From positions 1 through 6,155 of the forward strand of contig JACVQI010000174.1 in the NCBI GenBank assembly GCA_015661095.1: DNA of 6,155 nucleotides. The letters are read 5' to 3'. The translations under genes were made by a program, and so were the position numbers. The notes below the pieces were generated by a model. It made no database searches. It was not told the DNA's origin and was given only the letters and a program-made list of their open reading frames with translations. This DNA is from Gammaproteobacteria bacterium. GTDB lineage: Bacteria; Pseudomonadota; Gammaproteobacteria; Eutrophobiales; Eutrophobiaceae. How positions within the stretch are numbered: the first letter of the stretch is position 1; each line of letters begins with the position of its first letter. Below are positions 1-5,531 of this stretch, piece after piece.

Positions 1-157
1 GATTCGCTGAGTCAATCCCTGTACTCAGTCCTCCGGGCCAGCCCCTGGCTGTCCAAAATCGCTCGGCTTTGGCTTCCTCGACTCTGTCTCCTGATTCGTT
101 CTACCTCCTAAATCCCTTTAGTCGTGCGTCGCTCTACCGACTCCATCCTTGGAGTCG

Positions 158-194
158 TCCTGGCGATTTTGTCGCTGTGCTGCATCCAGGCTAC
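158..194 (-). repeat. Degenerate GTAGCC(T/C)GGATG-type palindromic repeat
   Basis: Read on the minus strand, this unit begins GTAGCCTGGATGCAGC and ends with CCAGGA. The inner arms CCTGG (159-163) and CCAGG (186-190) can pair. Its leading bases resemble those of the better-preserved repeat at 486-556 (GTAGCCCGGATGGA), so both probably belong to one REP-like family. The assignment rests on this within-window similarity and general familiarity with such repeats in gammaproteobacteria. Confidence 0.5.
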
Positions 195-200
195 TGTCAC

Positions 201-236
201 TTTTCCGCGTGGGCACAAACAACGTGCCCACCCTAC
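201..236. repeat. GTGGGCAC palindromic intergenic repeat, copy 1
   Basis: A perfect 8-bp inverted repeat (GTGGGCAC 209-216, GTGCCCAC 224-231) has a 7-nt loop and is followed by CCTAC. The 36-bp unit matches positions 568-603 at 34 of 36 bases in the same orientation. The two copies flank ccoS. The core resembles a widely dispersed proteobacterial intergenic palindrome. It lies downstream of ccoS but lacks the T-run expected of an intrinsic terminator on the minus strand. Confidence 0.8.
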
Positions 237-257
237 AATTTTTAACTAATCCCTACC

Positions 258-282
258 GATGCGGTTCGTTCCTCACCGCATC
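258..282. repeat. GATGCGGT...ACCGCATC hairpin just past ccoS
   Basis: A perfect 8-bp inverted repeat (258-265 and 275-282) has a 9-nt loop and ends 6 bases before the ccoS stop codon on the plus-strand map, so it lies directly downstream of ccoS in the direction of transcription. It resembles a second dispersed intergenic palindrome family whose core reads GCGGTTCGTTCCTCACCGC. It could protect or end the ccoS transcript, but minus-strand sequence beyond it (GGTAGGGATTAG) has no T-run, so a canonical terminator is not supported. Confidence 0.65.
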
Positions 283-288
283 CTCCCA

Positions 289-441
289 CTATTTCTCTAC
301 CTCATCATCGTCCATCAGGATATGATGGCGCGGGCCTTCCATATCGTCGTACTGGCCAGAACGGACCGCCCAGAACAGCACGGCGACGATGATAACCACC
401 AGCACCAGTGAGATCGGGATAAGCAGGTAGATAATGTCCAT
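289..441 (-). CDS. ccoS: CcoS, cbb3 oxidase maturation protein
   Basis: The gene encodes a 50-residue membrane protein starting MDIIYLLIPISLVLV and ending at TAG. A single transmembrane helix (about residues 4-25) is followed by the CcoS signature FWAVRSGQYDD (about 23-33), then EGPRHHIL and an acidic tail DDDEVE. Length and motifs fit the CcoS family. In studied bacteria CcoS is needed for correct insertion of haem and copper cofactors into cbb3 oxidase; its biochemical activity is not settled. The start is secure because an in-frame TAA lies four codons upstream and no other start lies between. No strong ribosome binding site is visible. It follows ccoI on the same strand but after a 202-bp repeat-bearing gap, so co-transcription is plausible rather than assured. 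Confidence 0.93.
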   Translation of the reverse strand: MDIIYLLIPISLVLVVIIVAVLFWAVRSGQYDDMEGPRHHILMDDDEVEK

Positions 442-485
442 TGGTTTAATTTAACCGTTTTGAGTTGCCGAGCACAACTAGCAAG

Positions 486-556
486 CGTAGCCCGGATGGA
501 ATGAAGAAACCTGGGAAATGATTCCCCGGATATCGCTACGCTCTATCCGGGCTACG
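486..556. repeat. CGTAGCCCGGAT palindromic repeat between ccoI and ccoS
   Basis: CGTAGCCCGGAT at 486-497 is the exact reverse complement of ATCCGGGCTACG at 545-556. The arms extend to 15 bp (486-500/542-556) with one G-T mismatch. An alternative inner stem, CCGGATA (526-532) with TATCCGG (544-550), could form instead. This matches the general look of REP-like GTAGCCCGGAT repeats common between genes in gammaproteobacteria. Lying in the ccoI-ccoS gap, it would be transcribed if the two genes share an mRNA. Confidence 0.8.
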
Positions 557-567
557 ATATCTGCCAA

Positions 568-603
568 TTTTTCGCGTGGGCACCAACAACGTGCCCACCC
601 TAC
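568..603. repeat. GTGGGCAC palindromic intergenic repeat, copy 2
   Basis: This is the second copy of the unit at 201-236, in the same orientation, differing at two positions (one before the stem, one in the loop). The arms GTGGGCAC (576-583) and GTGCCCAC (591-598) are intact, which is consistent with the palindrome being maintained or recently spread. It lies 40 bp downstream of the ccoI stop on the minus strand. Confidence 0.8.
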
Positions 604-643
604 GACTCGACACCGCATGTGAGTGAGGGTTTCGAATATCATT

Positions 644-1567
644 TCAACTGAGTCGCATGGAGTTGCCGACCACGATCAGGGAACTGAGCGACATGCCGAT
701 GGCGGCCAGCCAGGGCGCCACCAGTCCGCTAACGGCGATGGGGATGGCCAGCAAATTGTATGCTATCGCCCAGCCGATATTCTGCCGGATGATCCGGGCC
801 GTTCTGCCGGCCAGCGTAACCGCTTCGGTCAACACGTCCAGATTGTTATTCAATAAAATCATATCGGCATGGAGCTTGGCAATATCGACGCCAGCGCCCA
901 TGGCGATGGAGACGTGGGCCCGGGCCAGGACCGGGGCATCGTTGATGCCGTCGCCAATCACCGCGATAATGCCGCCCTGCGCCGTCAAGGCAGTCACCCG
1001 ATCGAGTTTCTGCGCCGGCGTCATGCGGCCATGATAATCTTTTATACCAAGAGTCCCGGCGACAGTGCGGACCACATCGGCGGCATCGCCGCTCAGTAAA
1101 ACAGTCTGCCGGTTGTCACCCTGCAACTCAGCAACCAATTTCGCCGCGCCCTTGCGAATTTCGTCTTCGAGCAGGAATATACACTGAATACCAGCCGTAT
1201 CGGCGAGGACTATACGGGTCAGGGTTGGGGACGTCCCCGGCAAACGTTGATCGATCTCCAGACCGGTATGCTCACGAATAAATTCCTCCGTTCCCAGATA
1301 ATACCGGCGGCCGGCGATGACGCCGGCGATGCCGCTACCCGGATGATTGACTACCTGCCCCGCCGTTAATGGCGGCACCTGGCCGCTGTAATCCAGGATA
1401 GCCCTGGCCATCGGGTGTTCGGAATGATGTTCCAGCGCTGCGGCAACCGCCAGACAATAGTCTCGATCCTGATCCGCCTCGACATGAACAGCATGCACCC
1501 GCAACCGGCCCTCCGTCAGGGTACCGGTTTTATCAAAAATGAAATGTGTCGCCCGGTTCAGACCGGT
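644..1567 (-). pseudogene. ccoI: CcoI C-terminal part: P and N domains, no own start
   Basis: The frame is open from just after a TGA (1568-1570) to the TAG-less natural end at 644, giving ...VVGNSMRLS. It encodes FDKTGTLTEG, whose Asp (codon at 1532-1534) is the predicted phosphorylated residue. The nucleotide-domain His-Pro (SEHP) and the hinge GDGINDAP follow, then the last two membrane helices with MSLSSLIVV. In the restored 813-residue numbering these are Asp518, His557-Pro558 and 711-718. The first TTG start (1502-1504) falls after DKTGT, so independent translation would yield 286 residues without the catalytic Asp. It is therefore the orphaned second half of ccoI, expressed usefully only by frame correction. 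Confidence 0.8.
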
Positions 1568-3095
1568 TCAGAATCTCCAGGGCATTGTTGTTAATGATCA
1601 CCAGCCCCCGGCTCATCAAGCGGCTGGTCGCGGCAGTGACTGCCACGGGTGTTGCCAGCGACAGCGCGCAGGGACAGGTGATTACCAGCAATGAAATGGT
1701 CACCGGGATAGCCATGGCCGGATCGATCGTCCACCACCAGGCAGCCACGGCAGCCGCCAGCAACAGCACGGCAATCACGAACCAGGTCGCGACCCGGTTC
1801 GTCATCCGGGTGATGGCGGCCTTGTCCTGTTGACCGACACGGGCCAGTTGCAGAATATTCGCCAGCACCGTGTCCTCCCCAATCCGGGTAATCTCCATTT
1901 CGATGGGCGAATCGATATTGGTACTGCCGCCGATGAGCTGATCGCCGGCGTTTTTTTGCACCGGTAAACTCTCACCGGAGATTATCGATTCATCAACCGT
2001 CGAAGTGCCGTTAATGATCATTCCGTCGGCGCTGATGGTTTCGCCGGGTTTCACCAGCAGGCGATCTCCCGGTTGCAACCTGGCCACAGGCACCACCACC
2101 TGCCGGGTGTGGCCATCATGAATTTCCAGACGCGTCGCGACCGCCGGGATGATGCGGCTGGCGGTGTCATAATGCTGCGTGGCCCGCTTGCGCGCCATGA
2201 ACTCGAAATAGCGCGCCGTTAATAATAAAAATACAAACATGACCACGGAATCATAATAGACCGGCCCGGTGCCAGCGATAGTGGCCCAGAGGCTGCTGCC
2301 ATAGGCAATCGTCAGACCCAATGCCACCGGCACATCCATGCCCGGCCGAAAGATCCGGAGATCGCGCCAGGTCCTGGTAAAAAACGGCCGGGCCGAATAA
2401 ACCATGACGGGCGTGGTCAGCAATAGGCAAATCCAGTTGAAATAGTTTTTGTACTCGGCCTCCATACCGCTCCAGTCACCCACATAAATGGCGATCGCGA
2501 ACATCATGACCTGCATGCCCAGCAAGCCCGCCAGTCCCAGGCGCCGCAAATGCTGCTTCCGTTCATTCTCCAGCGAAAACTGGCCGCGGACGGGATCGTA
2601 AGGATAGGCTCGGTAACCCAGGTCGTGAATGTTTTTGAGGATACCACCCAGTGTGAGTCGATCTTCCTGCCAGGTGATCGCTGCGCGGTTGCTGGTGTAA
2701 TTCACCTGCACTTCGACAATCCCCGGCAGTCGGGTCAGGCGCGACTCAATCAACCAGGCACAGGCCGGACAGACAATATCTTCCAGCAGCAGGTGCACCG
2801 AGCGCCGGCCCGCAGTCGCGGCTTCGGTAAAGCCAGACTGGAATTGCTGATCGTCATAAATCTCATAGCGGAGGAGATCGGCCGGCAGCAAATCTTCTGG
2901 CTTGCGGGAGACACCGGTGCGGTAGCGATAAAAATTCTCCAGCCCGTACGCCACTATCGTATCCGCCACGGCCTGACAGCCGGCACAACACATCGGTTCC
3001 GATCGGCCACCGATCAGCACCGACAGAGACAGCTCCGGCGGAACGGGTTCGCCACAGTGATAACAAGCCCGCGGCGCGGAATTTTCCGGTTTCAT
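1533..3095 (-). CDS. ccoI: CcoI N-terminal part: metal-binding, membrane and CPC regions
   Basis: This 520-residue frame is the only part of ccoI that can be translated from its own start. In order it shows a Cys-rich N-terminus (CYHC, Cys11 and Cys14; CCAGC, Cys36, 37 and 40), an HMA domain with a CPAC metal site (Cys109, Cys112), and membrane helices from about residue 184. The actuator domain has SGES (373-376), in place of the more usual TGES. Helices at about 433-454 and 460-480 follow, the latter bearing the copper-translocating CPC motif (474-476). The last nine residues, SEPGDTFHF, are out of frame after the duplication and end at TGA. The product lacks the phosphorylation and nucleotide-binding domains, so it cannot act as an ATP-driven pump by itself. 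It might still bind copper; that is inference. Confidence 0.85.
   Translation of the reverse strand: MKPENSAPRACYHCGEPVPPELSLSVLIGGRSEPMCCAGCQAVADTIVAYGLENFYRYRTGVSRKPEDLLPADLLRYEIYDDQQFQSGFTEAATAGRRSVHLLLEDIVCPACAWLIESRLTRLPGIVEVQVNYTSNRAAITWQEDRLTLGGILKNIHDLGYRAYPYDPVRGQFSLENERKQHLRRLGLAGLLGMQVMMFAIAIYVGDWSGMEAEYKNYFNWICLLLTTPVMVYSARPFFTRTWRDLRIFRPGMDVPVALGLTIAYGSSLWATIAGTGPVYYDSVVMFVFLLLTARYFEFMARKRATQHYDTASRIIPAVATRLEIHDGHTRQVVVPVARLQPGDRLLVKPGETISADGMIINGTSTVDESIISGESLPVQKNAGDQLIGGSTNIDSPIEMEITRIGEDTVLANILQLARVGQQDKAAITRMTNRVATWFVIAVLLLAAAVAAWWWTIDPAMAIPVTISLLVITCPCALSLATPVAVTAATSRLMSRGLVIINNNALEILNRSEPGDTFHF
1553..1572. repeat. Perfect 10-bp tandem duplication breaking ccoI
   Basis: The plus strand reads CCGGTTCAGA twice in succession (1553-1562 and 1563-1572); on the coding strand this is TCTGAACCGG twice. 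The bases on either side do not extend the repeat. Ten is not a multiple of three, so the extra copy shifts the frame after the codon for Arg511 and leads to TGA nine codons later. With one copy the coding strand reads the family-like EILNRATHFIFDKTGT, which identifies the duplication as the insertion. Confidence 0.95.
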
Positions 3096-3236
3096 TGGCT
3101 ATCGCTCATAAGCATCAGGATCGCGGACCAGACTCCACAACCATATCGGTAATACGGTGGCGAAGATGGTAAAATTTCCAGACCAAAATCCGTTTTACCT
3201 GTACAATCCGCACCCGGGAGCGGCGCCCGCCAGCCC

Positions 3237-3250
3237 TTGATGAAAATCAA
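3237..3250. promoter_or_regulatory. FNR/ANR/FixK-type operator, perfect palindrome
   Basis: TTGAT-GAAA-ATCAA matches the FNR-family consensus TTGAT-N4-ATCAA at all ten conserved positions. FNR/ANR is an iron-sulfur regulator that activates transcription when oxygen falls, and cbb3 operons are classic targets. The box ends 68 bases before the ccoN start. If it acts as a class II site centred at -41.5, transcription would begin near 3285. Whether it also controls the divergent ccoI is not settled by the sequence. Confidence 0.92.
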
Positions 3251-3272
3251 GAATTGATAAATATTACAATGT

Positions 3273-3278
3273 GATGAT
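3273..3278 (+). promoter_or_regulatory. Candidate -10 element of the ccoNOQP promoter
   Basis: GATGAT matches four of six TATAAT positions and lies where the -10 hexamer should be if the FNR box sits at -41.5 (22 bp between box and hexamer). GATAAC at 3276-3281 is an equal match slightly downstream. TACAAT at 3265-3270 is a better hexamer (five of six) but lies too close to the box for a standard class II promoter. The choice rests on spacing alone. Confidence 0.4.
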
Positions 3279-3318
3279 AACGTAAAAAAGTTATCCATAG
3301 TTAGATTCGACTGATTCA

Positions 3319-4740
3319 ATGTCAGCAGCCTCAACTTACAATTACAAGATCATAAGACAATTCTCCATCATGACGATCGTCTGGGGCATCGTCGGTATGG
3401 CTGTCGGTCTGTTGATCGCCGCACAACTGGCATGGCCGTCGCTGAATTTCGATATTCCCTGGTTGACCTATGGCCGGCTGCGGCCCCTGCATACCAATGC
3501 CGTGATCTTCGCCTTCGGCGGTTGCGCCCTGTTCGCGACCTCTTATTATGTAGTACAACGAACCTGTCATGTGCGCCTGTGCAGTGACAGATTGGCGGCC
3601 TTCACCTTCTGGGGCTGGCAACTGGTCATTCTCGCGGCTGCGGTCACCCTCCCGCTTGGTATCACCACCTCCAAGGAATATGCGGAACTGGAATGGCCCA
3701 TCGATATCCTCATCGCAGTGGTCTGGATTGCTTACGCCTATGTCTTTTTCGGTACCATACTCAAGCGCCGGATCAAGCATATCTACGTCGCCAACTGGTT
3801 CTATGGCTCTTTTATCATTACCGTCGCCGTGCTGCATATCTTCAACAGCCTGGCCGTGCCGGTGAGCCTGCTGAAATCCTATTCGATTTATGCCGGCGTC
3901 CAGGATGCCATGGTGCAGTGGTGGTACGGTCACAATGCCGTCGGTTTTTTCCTCACCGCCGGTTTCCTCGGCATGATGTATTACTTCGTGCCGAAGCAGG
4001 CCAACCGGCCGGTGTATTCCTATCGGCTATCCGTAGTGCATTTCTGGTCGCTGATCTTCGTCTATATGTGGGCCGGCCCGCATCACCTGCACTACAGCGC
4101 CCTGCCCGACTGGGCCCAGTCGCTGGGCATGGTGATGTCGGTGATCCTGCTGGCGCCCTCCTGGGGCGGCATGATCAATGGCATCATGACCCTGTCCGGC
4201 GCCTGGCACAAACTGCGCACCGATCCGGTGTTGCGCTTCCTGATTGTGTCCCTGTCCTTCTATGGCATGTCCACCTTCGAAGGTCCTATGATGTCCATCA
4301 GGACCGTCAATGCACTGTCCCATTACACCGACTGGACCATAGGCCATGTCCACTCCGGCGCCCTGGGCTGGGTCGCGATGATATCGCTCGGTTGCATGTA
4401 TTACCTGTTTCCCAGGCTCTACGGCCGCGAGATGTATTCCGTCAAACTCATTGAGGTCCATTTCTGGACTTCGACCATCGGCATCGTCCTGTATATCGTC
4501 TCCATGTGGGTGGCCGGCATCATGCAGGGCCTGATGTGGCGGGCGGTCAACGATGATGGCACCCTGACCTACAGCTTCATCGAGACCGTCAAGGCCATGC
4601 ATCCCTTTTATATCATCCGGTTTCTGGGCGGCGCCCTGTTCCTGCTGGGTGTCCTGATCATGACCTATAACCTTATCCGCACCGTCAGCGGCGGCAAGCC
4701 GGTCGAGTCACCGGTGCCTGAGCCAGCGGGCGCGCATTAA
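3319..4740 (+). CDS. ccoN: CcoN, catalytic subunit I of cbb3 oxidase
   Basis: CcoN reduces oxygen to water at a haem b3-CuB centre and pumps protons in the inner membrane. The 473-residue length is typical, and the protein is almost entirely hydrophobic helices (about 12 expected). All key residues can be placed by family alignment: His58 and His345 for low-spin haem b, His343 for haem b3, and His205, His255 and His256 for CuB. Tyr249 is the tyrosine cross-linked to the CuB His205, and Glu321 is the conserved acidic residue in FEGP. Each is offset by two from the well-studied Pseudomonas stutzeri numbering as I recall it. The ATG is fixed by an in-frame TAG six codons upstream with no other start between. 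No strong Shine-Dalgarno precedes it. It is the first gene of the ccoNOQP operon, downstream of the FNR box. Confidence 0.98.
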   Translation: MSAASTYNYKIIRQFSIMTIVWGIVGMAVGLLIAAQLAWPSLNFDIPWLTYGRLRPLHTNAVIFAFGGCALFATSYYVVQRTCHVRLCSDRLAAFTFWGWQLVILAAAVTLPLGITTSKEYAELEWPIDILIAVVWIAYAYVFFGTILKRRIKHIYVANWFYGSFIITVAVLHIFNSLAVPVSLLKSYSIYAGVQDAMVQWWYGHNAVGFFLTAGFLGMMYYFVPKQANRPVYSYRLSVVHFWSLIFVYMWAGPHHLHYSALPDWAQSLGMVMSVILLAPSWGGMINGIMTLSGAWHKLRTDPVLRFLIVSLSFYGMSTFEGPMMSIRTVNALSHYTDWTIGHVHSGALGWVAMISLGCMYYLFPRLYGREMYSVKLIEVHFWTSTIGIVLYIVSMWVAGIMQGLMWRAVNDDGTLTYSFIETVKAMHPFYIIRFLGGALFLLGVLIMTYNLIRTVSGGKPVESPVPEPAGAH

Positions 4741-4743
4741 GCC

Positions 4744-5358
4744 ATGGCCATGTCACACGAAAAACTCGAAATCAATATCGGCCTGATGATCGTATTGATC
4801 ATCCTGCTGATCAGCGTCGGCGGTCTGGTTCAGATTGTCCCGCTGTTCTTCATGAACTCCACCACCACTGCGGTAGAGGGTTTGCGCCCCTATAGCGCGC
4901 TGCAACTTATGGGCAGGGACATCTATATCCGCGAAGGCTGTCATGTCTGTCATTCACAGATGATACGGCCATTCCGGGCCGAGACCGAGCGTTACGGCCA
5001 TTATTCCCTGGCCGGTGAATTCGTCTATGACCGCCCGTTTCAATGGGGTTCGAAACGGACCGGACCGGATCTGCACCGGGTCGGAGGACGCTACAGCAAT
5101 GACTGGCATCGTGTGCATATGATCAATCCCCGCGACGTGGTGCCGGAATCGATCATGCCGGGCTATCCCTGGCTGGAAACCACGGCGGTCGATGCCGGAG
5201 ACATCCAGATCCGGATGACGGTACTGAGAAAACTGGGATCGCCCTATACGGACGAGGAAATCGCGGCCGCACCGGAACAACTGTCCGGCAAAACCGAAAT
5301 GGATGCGATGATTGCCTATTTACAATCGCTGGGTACCGCGGTCAAGACCAGGCGCTGA
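4744..5358 (+). CDS. ccoO: CcoO, mono-haem cytochrome c subunit II
   Basis: CcoO is the membrane-anchored c-type cytochrome that passes electrons to CcoN. At 204 residues it has one N-terminal helix (about 12-37) and a periplasmic domain. The haem-binding motif is CHVCH (Cys66, Cys69, His70), followed by SQMIRPF. The probable axial methionine is Met138 in ESIMPGYPWL, the typical CcoO signature. Only three bases separate it from the ccoN stop, so translation is probably coupled. Two ATGs are possible, at 4744 and 4750; the second would give MSHEKLEINIG and neither has a clear ribosome binding site. No residue expected of the family is missing. Confidence 0.97.
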   Translation: MAMSHEKLEINIGLMIVLIILLISVGGLVQIVPLFFMNSTTTAVEGLRPYSALQLMGRDIYIREGCHVCHSQMIRPFRAETERYGHYSLAGEFVYDRPFQWGSKRTGPDLHRVGGRYSNDWHRVHMINPRDVVPESIMPGYPWLETTAVDAGDIQIRMTVLRKLGSPYTDEEIAAAPEQLSGKTEMDAMIAYLQSLGTAVKTRR

Positions 5359-5363
5359 CGCTC

Positions 5364-5531
5364 ATGAGTATCATCTTATCTGTCTGGACCGTCATCGTGC
5401 TGCTGCTGTTCCTGGGAATTGTGGTCTGGGCCTGGCACGCCAATAATAAAGCGGACTTCGAAGCCGCGGCACGGATCCCGTTCGATGATGACGATGGCGT
5501 CGATCAGCGCGAGGGAAACATGCATGGCTGA
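5364..5531 (+). CDS. ccoQ: CcoQ, small accessory subunit
   Basis: The gene encodes 55 residues beginning MSIILSVWTVIVLLLFLG. One membrane helix (about 4-24) ends in VVWAWHANNK and is followed by a soluble tail rich in acidic residues (FEAAARIPFDDDDG). Length, the WAW-x-x-N/K border and position between ccoO and ccoP identify it as CcoQ, a poorly conserved subunit that helps keep CcoP associated with the oxidase in some species. It starts five bases after the ccoO stop and its 3' end overlaps ccoP by 8 bp. A weak AGG at 5350-5352 is the only visible candidate for ribosome binding. Confidence 0.9.
   Translation: MSIILSVWTVIVLLLFLGIVVWAWHANNKADFEAAARIPFDDDDGVDQREGNMHG
5511..5516 (+). promoter_or_regulatory. 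Ribosome binding site of ccoP
   Basis: GAGGGA lies 7 bases before the ATG at 5524, inside the 3' end of ccoQ. It is the clearest Shine-Dalgarno sequence among the genes here and supports 5524 as the ccoP start despite the overlap with ccoQ. Confidence 0.75.

Larger units (their letters stand above)
1..288. other. Gene-free intergenic region with inverted repeats
   Basis: I see no convincing gene in this stretch beyond the end of ccoS. It is rich in inverted repeats. A 6-bp pair lies at 7-12/23-28 and a 5-bp pair at 37-41/45-49. A perfect 8-bp stem with a 4-nt loop spans 138-157 (CGACTCCA, loop TCCT, TGGAGTCG). An 8-bp pair, AAAATCGC at 55-62 and GCGATTTT at 163-170, encloses much of the segment. 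GACTC/GAGTC motifs recur. No stem is followed by a clear T-run in either direction, so I do not call a terminator. The right half (158-282) carries recognisable palindromic repeat units listed separately. The region looks like accumulated intergenic repeat sequence; a structured RNA cannot be excluded. Confidence 0.6.
644..3095 (-). pseudogene. ccoI: ccoI/fixI copper-transporting P1B ATPase, frameshifted
   Basis: The locus encodes a heavy-metal P-type ATPase of the CcoI/FixI family, which moves copper across the inner membrane for assembly of the CuB site of CcoN. The reading frame is broken by a perfect 10-bp tandem duplication at 1553-1572. Deleting one copy joins ...EILNR directly to ATHFIFDKTGT and gives an intact 813-residue protein, a normal length for the family. 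All family motifs exist across the two frames: an N-terminal Cys-rich segment, an HMA domain, SGES, CPC, DKTGT, SEHP and GDGINDAP. The ATG at 3095 is the only sensible start because an in-frame TAG lies two codons upstream; no strong ribosome binding site is seen. With no other decay in 2.4 kb, the lesion is either very recent, reversible, or a sequencing or assembly error. The two halves are described separately. Confidence 0.85.
3096..3318. promoter_or_regulatory. Divergent ccoI / ccoN control region
   Basis: This 223-bp gap separates the divergent ccoI and ccoN starts and must hold promoters for both directions. It contains one perfect FNR/ANR box (3237-3250) nearer to ccoN, followed by an AT-rich stretch (3251-3300) suited to promoter opening. 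The ccoI side (3096-3200) shows no clear -35/-10 pair. A minus-strand TAAAAC at 3192-3197 matches four of six -10 bases but has no good -35. An open frame across the gap on the minus strand is not credible as a gene. Confidence 0.75.

Noticed and set aside
138..157. The perfect hairpin considered as an intrinsic terminator for ccoS or for a gene to the left.
   Set aside because: No T-run follows the stem on either strand and it lies more than 130 bp beyond the ccoS stop.
201..603. Repeated units considered as a CRISPR array.
   Set aside because: Only two copies of one unit occur, separated by a gene, and other units differ in sequence; there is no regular repeat-spacer pattern.
2550..3152. 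A 200-codon plus-strand frame opposite the 5' half of ccoI.
   Set aside because: It is antisense to a well-conserved ATPase segment and has composition typical of a GC-rich shadow frame.
3254..3267. A possible second FNR half-site, TTGAT-AAAT-ATTAC.
   Set aside because: The left half is perfect, but the right half matches ATCAA at only three of five positions, and the site is too close to the first box for standard tandem binding.
3092..3334. An 80-codon minus-strand frame spanning the divergent control region and overlapping ccoI by ATGA.
   Set aside because: It covers the FNR box and the ccoN start, shows no recognisable protein features, and is best explained as chance open sequence.
3693..4454. 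A 253-codon plus-strand frame inside ccoN.
   Set aside because: It is an out-of-frame reading of a fully conserved ccoN, Arg/His/Pro-rich with no domain.
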